Assembly: GCF_026262505.1 (NCBI RefSeq)
Contig: NC_067203.1
Span: 16,876,392 to 16,940,391, forward strand
Reading direction: 5' to 3'
Length of the DNA: 64,000 nucleotides
Source of the DNA: Trichomonas vaginalis G3
Taxonomy: Eukaryota; Parabasalia; Trichomonadida; Trichomonadidae
Below the pieces are notes generated by a model that saw nothing but the letters and a program-made list of their open reading frames with translations, had not been told where the DNA came from and did not search any database. The translations under genes were made by a program, and so were the position numbers. This document shows positions 1 through 9,900 of this stretch, piece by piece (within the stretch, counting starts at the first letter, position 1; the number at the start of each line of letters is the position of its first letter).

Positions 1-392
1 CGGAAGTAATCGGCCTTGAGCTTCCAGTAGAAAACCTTGGAAATAGCATCATCGGCAGCTGGAAGAAGCTTCTCATCGACAAGATTAACGATTTCGTTGC
101 AGTAGTTGTCAAGCTCTTTGACAAGTGAATTGCGAAGTTCGATAAGGCGGTTCTCGCGCTCCTTGGCACCCTGGATTGATGGATCTTCAAGGAATGCATT
201 GACGCTGCGAAGAGCTGTACGGCGGTTGCCTGTGAGGGCCTTGTAGGCGACTGATAACAAATTGCGTTCATCTAAGGAAAGCTTAGCATCGAGATCGATA
301 ATTTCCTTGATGTATGTGATGACGTCCTGATGGCGCTCGGCCTGGTCGGCAACGCGGGCCATGAAGAACTTGAGTTCGCGATCGCTAGACAT
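1..392 (-). CDS. 14-3-3 protein, N-terminal part (runs off the window start)
   Basis: Minus-strand translation from the ATG at 392 gives MSSDRELKFFMARVADQAER and continues open to base 1, about 130 residues. The order of 14-3-3 hallmarks is clear: the ERHQDVITYIKEI helix, LSLDERNLLSVAYK (the family signature RNLLSVAYKN region), a GxRRxALRSV stretch, and LIELRNSLVKELDNYCNEIV. 14-3-3 proteins are soluble dimeric adaptors that bind phosphoserine/threonine motifs on client proteins. Codon use is richer in G and C than in the surrounding intergenic DNA, as in the two ribosomal-protein genes here, which suggests high expression. Just upstream of the ATG lies TACGGCCATTTGACGCAC, which resembles the start-site motif of RPS7 and RPS23 (see findings). 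The C-terminal half is outside the window. Confidence 0.93.
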   Translation of the reverse strand, partial: MSSDRELKFFMARVADQAERHQDVITYIKEIIDLDAKLSLDERNLLSVAYKALTGNRRTALRSVNAFLEDPSIQGAKERENRLIELRNSLVKELDNYCNEIVNLVDEKLLPAADDAISKVFYWKLKADYF

Positions 393-2008
393 GTGCGTCA
401 AATGGCCGTACCAGTCCGGACCGGTACTCTTCTCAAAATTGTGATAAATTATTAGGTTTACATCTTGTAAACTTGATGGTCAGTGAAGCGACATAAACTT
501 ATCAATACCGTAATAATTTTAAACGTTTACATCACCAAATTAAATCGATCTATTGATGAGATATAATTCAACGATTTAAATTGACAAGTGATATCAGAAA
601 TCTACTTTTTCAAACCTATCGTTCTCACTTGATTGCTTTTCCTTATTTAATAATTGCCTCTCAAGAAGGATAGCTCAAAGTCATATCTCGGTTATATACC
701 TGTTTTCGTTGTATATGCTGCTGCTTTATTACGAAGCATTTCACTTTTCGAATATGATTTTATAACTATGACAATGCAAGTCTTAAGAAAATTCTCAAGC
801 TGGTGCTTGCCATTGGGAAGTTCTTTCAATGAATTAGGCTAAATTGATTCAGGATTCCTTTCAGCTATCGATATATCGCTTTATTTTCCAAGTCATTTAT
901 TAAAGTTGAGTTATTTCAGAATTACTCCTTTTTTGCTTGCTTATTCAAAGGAACTTCGGAACATTTTCCCTTGATCCTTTGGAGATATCTTTGCAAAGTT
1001 TGGGCAGATTTTTGCCTAAGGGTTTTGAATGTATTTGATATTTTTGAATATACTTCTTGGCAGTAAATGCCAAATCTGGACATTATCCAAATTTAAACCC
1101 GATTAGAAATATTTTTGTTATCTGTTTGCTTTTTTTATAGGAAGAGAAATTTAAGATAATTAAGAAAAGCAAAAAATACATTTTCATAAATTTATAAATT
1201 CAATACCAAGACGCTCAACGGAAAATACCAAGGGCATATAAACACAATAGCAATATAGATAGAAAGTGTCATAAAAATGCTTAGTGACTGACTTTGAACC
1301 AACAATTACAGATCCTATGAATATTAACTAACGTACTTTTATAATTTTAAGTAAAATGCTAATACTTACCTACTGTTGTAATAAAAATGACTTTATTGCT
1401 GTTAATGCAATAAAATTTCGAATTCATGATAATATTGCTTTTTCTAATAATTACATTCAATTTTGATCAATTACTTCGTGCACTGTAAGTTTTCATGGTG
1501 AAAACATATCAAATATATTTGAATTACTTTATTTTTATCACTCGAAAATATCAAATTTTAACAATGAATATGATAAAATCTAAATTTGAAGATTGGATAC
1601 AAATTATTGGATAAAATAATTTGTTTTCACTTGATTAACCACCCTTAATTATTGAGAGAATCTGTGAAAAAATCATTTTTATATAAAAAAATTGTCAAAA
1701 AAACTTTCAAAACCTAAAAAATATCAAGCATAATGTGTTGAATTACCACAAAAACCTTCTTTGTTATAGCAGGGCGCGCATAATTAGATATAAAATAACA
1801 TCATATCTTATTTTAGTTTTGTTTAACGAATTCAGATTATTGCATCTTCTTCCAATATCTGTTTTAGATTTTGAAACAGTGAAAAGAGAGAGTATGATGA
1901 ATATATGCTATTGTTATTTTTGTTCATAATAATATCAACGTATATTTTAATGAAAAAATGAGTAGTTGTAAACAAAGTTAGTGATTCCATAAAAGTGACA
2001 AAATTTTA
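393..2008. other. Intergenic, 1.6 kb, no gene recognised
   Basis: AT-rich DNA between the 14-3-3 promoter and the first duplicated gene. Two short open frames (654-842 and 1735-1929) have no recognisable content, and the second starts only with TTG; I treat both as chance. The last ~30 bases (from 1978) belong to the duplicated unit and hold AAAAGTGAC at 1991-1999, nine bases before the next ATG. Confidence 0.6.
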
Positions 2009-2851
2009 ATGTCATCAACAAATGTTTTCTACTCAAACAATTGGCAAGATAGTCGCCTATTATCCAACAATGAAATTGATCAATTCCTTAATAATGAACT
2101 TCAAGAAAACTTAGAGAGTTATTTGGAACTCTTTGATATTAAACCTTCATTTGATAAAGAATGCACTCACAGATTTAAACCAGTTTTTATATCACAAGAT
2201 TTGCATTCTACTATCAATGTTGTCGTTGCATTTGGTTTCCTTGCTGGTTCAAAACCTCGGGGAATTCTATTTTTCCATCTCAAAGTTGAAAATGTTAATT
2301 CTATAATTACAATGCTTGACTTATTTACTACAAACAACATATCAAATTGTATTTCGAAATATAATATCAAAATAATTCGACAAGTTCCATACCGCTTAGA
2401 ATCTATTTTATATTTTTCGACTATAATAAGTGGAACCCGAGAATTACCTTACATTTTTGATCATATCGATGCAATTCAACCTGGAGATAGGTTGTTTTAT
2501 AGTTTTAATGAATTCAACTTGCAATACGATTGTTATCGAATAATTTCTATTTTATCGACTGATTGTTCAAATCAAGTAACAATTCGCAATTTTAGAGGAA
2601 TCAAAGATGATTGTCCACCTTTTTCAATGCTTCTCAAAGAAGGTTATAGTTATATTTGCTCATTCTTCACAAAACTTTCAAAAGAGACTCCTTCAAACGC
2701 AGAATTAGAACAAACTCCTTCCAACATGAAACATGTTGAAATTGAGAAATACTCTATAACCCACCATTCAAGCTCTAATAGTTCCCCAAAAAGAGAGGAC
2801 TATCAAAATTTAGATCTCATTTCTGCAAATGACTTAATACCTGTATTTTAA
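2009..2851 (+). CDS. Uncharacterised 280-aa protein, paralogue A
   Basis: ATG at 2009 opens an uninterrupted 280-codon frame, and AAAAGTGAC sits nine bases upstream, as at several other starts in this window. The product has no signal peptide or membrane segment; it is acidic/asparagine-rich with a serine-rich tail (THHSSSNSSPKRE). I do not recognise the fold or any catalytic motif. The best evidence that it is a real gene is the paralogue at 4631-5473, which keeps the frame end to end: residues from about 163 to 280 are identical, whereas the first ~160 residues differ by substitutions and local replacements, for example around residues 48-56 and 133-146. This pattern suggests selection on the protein plus recent gene conversion of the 3' half. 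Confidence 0.75.
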   Translation: MSSTNVFYSNNWQDSRLLSNNEIDQFLNNELQENLESYLELFDIKPSFDKECTHRFKPVFISQDLHSTINVVVAFGFLAGSKPRGILFFHLKVENVNSIITMLDLFTTNNISNCISKYNIKIIRQVPYRLESILYFSTIISGTRELPYIFDHIDAIQPGDRLFYSFNEFNLQYDCYRIISILSTDCSNQVTIRNFRGIKDDCPPFSMLLKEGYSYICSFFTKLSKETPSNAELEQTPSNMKHVEIEKYSITHHSSSNSSPKREDYQNLDLISANDLIPVF

Positions 2852-2876
2852 AAAATTTTCATATTTATTATTTATA

Positions 2877-3896
2877 ATGAAATATATTTATGATTTAATC
2901 TGCTTCCCTATAGCTTCAATTATCAATAACTTTTTTTTTCAAACACTTATGCAAAGTTTGTTTCAAATTCTCGGATCAGGTGGCAAATTTTCGTATTTCA
3001 TTCTGATGTTAGGCTTTGCTATCTCAGCACCTATACTATTCTTTGTTACTTATTATCATCTTTTCTATTTATTAGGTGAAGGAGATGGGATGTCTGCATA
3101 TGGAGAAATCAGACCAAAAATCGAATCTAATTCATCGTTTGTATTCTATATTCCAATGAATTCTTCAACGAAACACAATCCCGACTATCGTATGAGATTC
3201 TGGGAAAAACAATTAAAAGATTTTACCGCAAAATATGAAAGGAATTATTTAGGCCCTTTCAAATCTCCTGTTAATGGTTTCAAAATCATTAATTTTACAG
3301 AAGGTTTTGAATTAGTTGACTTTGATCATTGTGTGAAATTCTGCAACTCAGTCAAACACTTCAAAAATAACTATATAGATTATGATTGGTTTATTTTTGC
3401 CGATTCTAATACATACATTAATATTTCAAATCTTAATTCGCAATTAAAAGAGATACAAAAGGATCATGATCCATTAAAAGAAGTACTGATAGGATATGGG
3501 CCTTCACCTGATAATAAAAATCAGAATCCTAATCCTTCTACCGGCGTAATTTTATCAAATTATGCTTTATCAGCTCTAAACCCAGAAACTATTGCAGTCA
3601 AGCAATGCGAAACGAATATGCTGATAGATGTTCTTAAGAATGCTATTCAAGTCAAATCATTTCTTAGTCAGAACAATTTTGTTGTTATTCCTCAAGATAA
3701 AATCCATAAAATAGCAACAACACATGTTAAAGATCTCATGACATGCTCATACGATTCAATTCGTTTTGGAGAGCCAATATTTTATAATATTGGTAAGAAT
3801 GATCAAATTTCAGTTGCTAGATTATTTGAAAGTCCAGATCCAAAACTTGGAATTGCACAAATACAAGATTCTTTTTCATTTTGTTATTTTAATTAA
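2877..3896 (+). CDS. Putative GT31-like (Fringe/C1GalT-type) glycosyltransferase, type II membrane protein
   Basis: The 339-aa frame starts 25 bases after the previous stop. A strongly hydrophobic segment at about residues 40-64 would anchor the protein in Golgi or ER membrane with the rest in the lumen. The lumenal part contains YDWFIFADSNTYINISNL (near residue 168), which aligns with the GT31 core DWFLKADDDTYVIVENL, and later STGVILSNYALSAL, like the G-[AG]-G-x-V-x-S family block. The DxD metal-binding triad position reads D-S-N, so the canonical second aspartate is missing and activity is uncertain. Codons from the start of this gene survive in the duplicated copy at 5498 but the body is gone. 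Assignment rests on motif spacing only; a non-enzymatic relative is possible. Confidence 0.55.
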   Translation: MKYIYDLICFPIASIINNFFFQTLMQSLFQILGSGGKFSYFILMLGFAISAPILFFVTYYHLFYLLGEGDGMSAYGEIRPKIESNSSFVFYIPMNSSTKHNPDYRMRFWEKQLKDFTAKYERNYLGPFKSPVNGFKIINFTEGFELVDFDHCVKFCNSVKHFKNNYIDYDWFIFADSNTYINISNLNSQLKEIQKDHDPLKEVLIGYGPSPDNKNQNPNPSTGVILSNYALSALNPETIAVKQCETNMLIDVLKNAIQVKSFLSQNNFVVIPQDKIHKIATTHVKDLMTCSYDSIRFGEPIFYNIGKNDQISVARLFESPDPKLGIAQIQDSFSFCYFN

Positions 3897-4630
3897 CTAT
3901 TTTTTTTTATTCTTTGTTTGTAAATGTTTATATTAGCTTTAATTTCATGATTAAATTTTTTAGGTATAAGTATCAAGCATAAATTTACTATCTAATAAAT
4001 ATTTTATGGATAAATTTTTTTCCTTATAGTTTGGGTAACTATTGTTGGGTCAACAAACCAGGAAATTTAAATATCCTTCACTAAAATTGTTACAAATCTT
4101 TGAAAGATAGTTATATTTTATAGAATTCTAACAACAATTTATGATTGAATTAGTGTAATATAAAAGAACAATAACAATTCATTAGGATTAAATAAATCTT
4201 TATGATCATTATAAAATCATCTTAATGATTAATATTTTTCATATTTTATTAACAAATTAAATAACTTAGTAATAGAATCATCGTTTAAAGCAAGAAACAT
4301 ATGATATGAACAATCTGTGAAGTATATTTACTAAGTTATAATAAAATTAATTTTTATTAAATTAATGGAACATTCAGTATTGTTGTAGAATGCTTTGCAT
4401 CAAAAATATAATTGGATAATCCTGTTTGGAGGCAGATTTCAATCTGTAAAAAATTGTAAATAGTTGAATTTGTTAAAATTCTTTGGAACAATTCCCCTCA
4501 TAGGCTTCAAGCCCTGGTGTAATGCACAAGGACCAAAAATCTCTCTTAGAAGTAAGCACTTCTTGGCTTACATAGACAAAAATTAATTTGACAGTTTAAT
4601 TAGTGATCCCTTAAAAGTGACAAAATTTTA
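3897..4630. other. Intergenic between duplicated genes
   Basis: About 3908-4170 is the downstream arm of the duplicated unit (also at 5908-6170). From 4171 to 4599 the sequence is AT-rich with no gene recognised; a slightly GC-richer patch at 4500-4560 has no structure I could identify. Copy 2 begins at about 4600, and AAAAGTGAC at 4613-4621 precedes the ATG at 4631 by nine bases. Confidence 0.6.
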
Positions 4631-5473
4631 ATGTCATCAACAAAAGTTTTCTACTCAAACAATTGGCAAGATAGTCGCTTATTATCCAACAATGAAATCA
4701 ATCAATTCCTTAATAATGAACTTCAAGAAAAATTAGAGAGTTATCTCGATCTCTTTCAGATTCAACCTTCGCCTCATTATGATATTATTAAGGATTGTAA
4801 ACCGGTCTTTATATCACAAGATTTGCATTCTCCTATCAATGTTGTTGTTTTATTTGGTTTCGTTGCTAAGCAAAGACCTCAGGGATTTCTATTTTTCCAT
4901 CTCAAAGTTGAAAATGTGAATTCTGTCATCACAATGCTTGACATATTTACTACAAACAACATATCAGATTGTATTTCGAAATATAATATTCAAATTATTC
5001 GACAAGTTCCATACCGCTTAGAATCTTATGAATATTTTATGAGTATAACAGCTTGGAAATATGAATTACGTTACGTTTTTGATCATATCGATGCAATTCA
5101 ACCTGGAGACAGGGTGTTTTATAGCTTTAATGAATTTAACTTGCAATACGATTGTTATCGAATAATTTCTATTTTATCGACTGATTGTTCAAATCAAGTA
5201 ACAATTCGCAATTTTAGAGGAATCAAAGATGATTGTCCACCTTTTTCAATGCTTCTCAAAGAAGGTTATAGTTATATTTGCTCATTCTTCACAAAACTTT
5301 CAAAAGAGACTCCTTCAAACGCAGAATTAGAACAAACTCCTTCCAACATGAAACATGTTGAAATTGAGAAATACTCTATAACCCACCATTCAAGCTCTAA
5401 CAGTTCCCCAAAAAGAGAGGACTATCAAAATTTAGATCTCATTTCTGCAAATGACTTAATACCTGTATTTTAA
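4631..5473 (+). CDS. Uncharacterised 280-aa protein, paralogue B
   Basis: Same length as the gene at 2009-2851 and same start context (AAAAGTGAC nine bases upstream). The C-terminal ~118 residues are identical to paralogue A; the nucleotide sequence over that stretch differs at roughly one position (TCTAATAG versus TCTAACAG). The N-terminal ~160 residues have diverged by substitution, e.g. LFQIQPSPHYDIIKD versus LFDIKPSFDKECTHR, without loss of frame. No recognised domain, signal peptide or membrane segment. The partner gene that follows paralogue A is missing here. Confidence 0.75.
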   Translation: MSSTKVFYSNNWQDSRLLSNNEINQFLNNELQEKLESYLDLFQIQPSPHYDIIKDCKPVFISQDLHSPINVVVLFGFVAKQRPQGFLFFHLKVENVNSVITMLDIFTTNNISDCISKYNIQIIRQVPYRLESYEYFMSITAWKYELRYVFDHIDAIQPGDRVFYSFNEFNLQYDCYRIISILSTDCSNQVTIRNFRGIKDDCPPFSMLLKEGYSYICSFFTKLSKETPSNAELEQTPSNMKHVEIEKYSITHHSSSNSSPKREDYQNLDLISANDLIPVF

Positions 5474-5497
5474 ACATTTTCATATTTATTATTTATA

Positions 5498-5512
5498 ATG
5501 AAATATTTATGA
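5498..5512 (+). pseudogene. Stub of the lost second copy of the GT31-like gene
   Basis: Copy 2 reads ATGAAATATTTATGA at the position where copy 1 has the start of the 2877-3896 gene (ATGAAATATATTTATGAT). Three bases are missing relative to copy 1, which puts a stop after four codons, and homology ends within the next few bases. The body of the gene is replaced, so this is a deletion or replacement rather than slow decay. Confidence 0.7.
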
Positions 5513-5740
5513 TTTCAGGCTCCACGTTCATAAATTGAGAGGGAATTAATCCTCCTTTTTTTTAATGGTCCATAACTCCATGAATACCCAAAGACAAGGG
5601 GTAGGAGTATGACCAAATGAAACTGTAGCTTCAACAGCATAAAAATGTTTTTTTCATCGAAATCCTTGGTATTTTACCTCTAAGATCTATTTTCGAAAGT
5701 TGATCTTATTTGTTTTATTTGCTCATAAGCTCTTACGTGG

Positions 5741-5777
5741 CACCATTGTTTTTCGTTATTTGCAATAAACAATGGTG
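5741..5777. repeat. 11-bp inverted repeat
   Basis: CACCATTGTTT at 5741-5751 is the exact reverse complement of AAACAATGGTG at 5767-5777, separated by 15 bases. It lies in the sequence that replaced the lost gene of copy 2. It could be a hairpin in DNA or RNA, or a trace of an inserted element; no transposase or flanking duplication is visible. Confidence 0.6.
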
Positions 5778-6349
5778 ACTTTTTTAAAATTATCTATAAT
5801 AATATGAGTTTGTTTCATTTTATTCTATTCCAGTCAATTCAAAAGATTAGACAAATTGATTGCTTTATTGTAATTTATTATACTTATAGTTTTTAAGATA
5901 ATTTTTTTATTATTTGTTTGTAAATGTTTATATTAGCTTTAATTTCATGATTAAATTTTTTAGGTATAAGCATCAAGCATAAATTTACTATCTAATAAAT
6001 ATTTTATGGATAAATTTTTTCCTTTTAGTTTTGGTAACTATTGTTGGGTCAACAAACCAGGAAATTTAAATATCCTTCACTAAAATTGTTACAAATCTTT
6101 GAAAGATAGTTGGATTTTTGAGATTTCTAACAACAATTTATGATTGAATTAGTATCATATAGAAGAACCATAGTTATTTCAAATTTCAAGGAAATTTACT
6201 GTTCTTTGCGGGCAAATAATGGAATAATTTGATTTCGGTTTTATCTTCTAAAAGAAGTGATTACTTCATCTAACACAGTCTTTGTACTGTAGCATAATAG
6301 TTCCTTATATGATGAACCGGATAATTCGGGAAAATTGATTTATATTGTG

Positions 6350-6499
6350 TTAATTTCGGTAAAATAGGGGTTCATCAATATCGTGCTTCTGAGAAATCAC
6401 TGATACAGACTCTGTAACAACTTTATGTCCAACAACAGACATCGTAACAGGTTTCCTCGGGGATACTGGAACTGTTTTTCTTGTTAATTTCTTTGCCAT
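6350..6499 (-). CDS. Possible small basic protein (49 aa)
   Basis: Minus-strand frame beginning with the ATG at 6499 (MAKKLTRKTVPVSPRKPV...) and ending at 6350. The open frame extends upstream to 6598 but without another ATG. The product is basic at the N-terminus with an S/T-P-R-K motif (SPRK) and has no recognisable domain. There is no clear start-site motif upstream. It may be a real short gene convergent with the duplication, or chance. Confidence 0.25.
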   Translation of the reverse strand: MAKKLTRKTVPVSPRKPVTMSVVGHKVVTESVSVISQKHDIDEPLFYRN

Positions 6500-6685
6500 G
6501 ATAAGTTTAGTAGGTGTTATATCAAATGGTTTAAAGTCTTTAATTTTCTTGGTAATCGCAATATAGTCTGCCTCAATAGAATCAAAGGAATTATTCAATG
6601 AATTTTTTTTGACATTTTATTGAAAGATTTGAGTGAAATTTTAAAATAATTATTACCAAATAATTGTTTTAAATGAAATCGTCAA

Positions 6686-6765
6686 GGTCATTTGGCCGAG
6701 TGGTCTAAGGCGCCAGTTTAAGGCACTGGTCCGCGAGGGCCTGGGTTCGAACCCCAGAGTGACCA
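6686..6765 (+). tRNA. tRNA-Leu (anticodon AAG)
   Basis: The 7-bp acceptor stem pairs GGTCATT (6686-6692) with AGTGACC (6758-6764), with one G-T pair. The D-arm is GGCCGAGTGGTCTAAGGC, the anticodon stem CCAGT/ACTGG encloses TTAAGGC, giving anticodon AAG (leucine, CTT), and the T-arm contains the B-box GGTTCGAACCCC. The extended variable arm (about CCGCGAGGGC) marks a class II tRNA, as expected for leucine. There is no intron and CCA is not encoded. It is the only tRNA I found in the window. Confidence 0.97.
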
Positions 6766-6771
6766 TTTTTT
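6766..6771 (+). terminator. RNA polymerase III T-run terminator
   Basis: Six T residues follow the discriminator base of tRNA-Leu directly, with another T-run at 6775-6781. This is the usual Pol III termination signal. Confidence 0.8.
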
Positions 6772-6976
6772 GAGTTTTTTTATTATAATATTTTCCATAG
6801 ACAAATAATTCATTGTTTCTTATGTATCTCCTGTCTATTATTATCTTTCTATTTCCGTTTCCAAATCCTAATAAGTGACATCTTTATATTCTTTTATAGA
6901 ACTTTGCAATAAGACATGTAATCATGAAGATTTTGAAGATGAATTTGTTTTGTAAACTTTATAAATTTTTTTTTGA

Positions 6977-9900
6977 ATGAATGAAAATGATTTTAAGCAA
7001 ACTAAATTATCGCGGTGTTTGAATAACTACGTAACTTGCGAAAATCGAATCTGGAGTATTGATGGTGAAAATATCATTCAATCCGGAAAAATTATATATG
7101 ATTTACTCAATACAAAAGCGGTTTCAGCTGAAATATGCATACTTACAATTAACAATGCCTTTTCACATAGAATTGCATCACAAAAATCACTTATTAGCTT
7201 ATTAAATGTTATAAAACCAACAAATACAAAAAAATTCACAGCTTTATTAGAAGAGCTTGAACCTAAAGTGATTGATATCACATATCCAACGTCATTCATT
7301 AATCTATCTGAAGAAGCAATTCTTGTTTATTTAAATCTTGCTGCAGAAGCAAACGATACTGCCAAATATTTCGACATATTATCAAACCAGATATGTAAAC
7401 CAACATCACAGACACTGATTAGCGCTCTAAAAGGAGGTTCTTTAGAAATAATCAAAGATTTATTCAGTAAAAAGGTCACGATACCTCGAGGAGACATCGT
7501 TAAACTACTTATTGAATATCACCAAAACACAATATTGAAATTTTACTTTCCTTTCAATGAAATTCAAACTCAAGTTTATATCGGAGCTCTTTGTGAGTTT
7601 TCAAACCTGGAAATCATTGCATTTACTTTCCAAAACAATACCACTAATTTAAACGCCGAATCTCTGTCAACTTTGCTGTTTTTCACTCATTTATACAAAG
7701 CTTTCGATTTATACGATAATTTATCAGAATTTTACAAAAATACGATCAATGATGTACTTAACAAGGTAGAAACGGTTTCAATTAAGAGTTTTGAAGAATT
7801 TAAATTTAATTTGCCTCAAACAATCACGAACATTGAACTTTATGACGAGAAATCGTTCGGATACGTTTATGGGGACTATTTGTCGAAGTTTAGTCGCTTA
7901 AAATCCCTTGTTTTGTCAAATTGTGAACTTCATTACCTCAAAGACTTAAAATCATCGATTATTGAGATGGATCTCTCAAATAACTTCATTACTACAGTTG
8001 AAAATTGTGGTCCTCTCTCAGAATTAACAAAATTAAATTTATCATTTAATTTTTTGACGTCAATTGACTTTCTTTCCAAGGCGAAGTCACTCAGAGAGCT
8101 TGACTTATCAGCTAATCAATGTTTAATTGACTTTTCTCTGCTTTCCAAATGTCCAAATTTAGAAAAAATCAAATTATCTTTCAACAAAACAACGAATATC
8201 ACTTCCGATCAACCATTTATGAATCTTATATACTTAGATCTATCCAGAAACGAGATTTCAAGCATTCCTCAGCCAAATTTATTTCCAAATTTACAAAAAC
8301 TTGATTTATCATTCAATAATATCACAGAAATACCAAATATCATGATAGAATTTAAATCACTTCTTGATTTGAACTTATCCCATAATTCAATTTCGAATTT
8401 TGAAAATCTAAAACCAATTTCTAGTCAATTGAACACTTTTAAGTGCGAATCAAATAATGTATCACAATTTGAAGTATTTACACTCCTCGGATACGATTCT
8501 TGCATTGAAAAAATTGCTCCTTCTCTTTCATTTTTTCCAAATGAGTCAAAAGTTCATAAATATGGCTCAAAGATGAGAGGAAGACTTGAAGTTTTTGCCA
8601 CTTACCAAGATAACGAAGGAAAGACCCAATTTATTGCGAAAAAAATTCATCAAATGTATATGACGACAAAAGAACCAACAGAGATTGCCAATATACTTCT
8701 AAACTACTACAAAGCTAATTGTACGTCTTTGCTGCAGCCAACAGGGGTTCTTTTGCCAAATCAAGACTCAAGATATTATTTTACAATTTTGAGCCAAGTT
8801 GATGACAATTATTTCACTTTAGATACAGTATTAAACTCTGTTAAGCCTTCTGATGGTAAAGAAACTCATTGGAATGATACAAACAGATACATAATTGCAA
8901 TAGGAGTTGCAGCTGCTCTGAAATCACTTCACGATATGAAAATGATACATTCCAGATTAACACCATCAAGTATATTGTTAGATTCAATGAATTATCCGTT
9001 TATTTGGGATCATTATTTATATTCTATAGAAAAAGATGAAATTTATTCAAATTTTGCCCAGAATACTTACCAATATGTAGCTCCTGAATGTTTATATAGT
9101 TCAGATATTACAGAAAAAGCTGATGTTTACTCATTTGGAATAATATTGAGACAATTAGTTTTCAATGACTCTATTTATGATACAACACATAAAGAATCGG
9201 CAATATACCATGCAATACAAATGGGAACAACGCCAAAAGTTGAATGTGGAACTCCATTTTATAAATATTTAACAAATCTCTGCTTGGAATACGATCCGAA
9301 CAAAAGACCGTCAATGAAAGAAATATTTGAGAAGCTCAAAGACCTTAAAAATGAGTTATTCGTTAATGTTGACAAAAATCAAATAAATGAATACATTAAA
9401 ACCCTTGAAAGCCCAGGTCAGAAGCCTCCCTGCAACATGGAAGATGTCGCAACCTACTTTTCGGACCTTAAAATGCTCAGGGAACAAGCTGATTCAAATA
9501 ATCCTCAAAAACAGCTTCTTTATGGCAAATTACTGATCTCAAAGCTTGAAACAAGACTTGGTTTAGCTTATCTAAGGCAGGCAGCAACATCACAAGACCC
9601 AATTGCGATGTATAAGTACGGTTTAGTCTTATCAAACGCTGTAGCGCCAGATAACGATGATGCAACCGCATTCCAATACTTAAAGATGGCTTCTGACAAA
9701 GGAAATATCGAAGCCACAGCCAAATACGCTCAATTTCTTAGAAAGGGAAGGGGATGTCAGAAAAATTTATCCCAAAGTTTACAACTATTCAAAACTGCTG
9801 CAGACAAAAACTGTCTTTCTGCACAAGTTGGCTATGCGGAGATGCTTCACGATGGCGAAGGTACATCACCAAACTTGAGAGAAGCATTCTATTACACGAA

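Larger units (their letters stand above)
1978..4170. repeat. Segmental duplication, copy 1
   Basis: This block recurs at 4600-6170. Shared parts are the short promoter (TTAGTGATYCC then AAAAGTGAC), the 280-codon gene, the first codons of the following gene, and about 260 bases of downstream DNA beginning near 3908 (TTTGTAAATGTTTATATTAG and following). Copy 1 retains the GT31-like gene at 2877-3896; in copy 2 that gene is absent and about 400 bases of unrelated sequence lie in its place. Divergence is uneven: the last ~335 bases of the 280-codon genes are almost identical, while the 5' halves differ at many codons. Confidence 0.9.
4600..6170. repeat. Segmental duplication, copy 2 (one gene missing)
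   Basis: Second copy of the 1978-4170 unit in direct orientation. It keeps the promoter, the 280-codon gene and the downstream arm (about 5908-6170), but the second gene is reduced to its first codons at 5498. Between 5513 and 5907 lies unrelated AT-rich DNA containing an 11-bp inverted repeat at 5741-5777. Confidence 0.9.

Noticed and set aside
654-842. 62-codon open frame
   Set aside because: No ATG-proximal motif, no recognisable content, in long AT-rich intergenic DNA; expected by chance.
1735-1929. 64-codon open frame
   Set aside because: Begins with TTG, no ATG nearby; no family resemblance.
6267-6278. Trichomonad-type intron 3' end (TCTAACACAG)
   Set aside because: No GTATGT-type 5' splice site lies within a suitable distance and no coding sequence flanks it.
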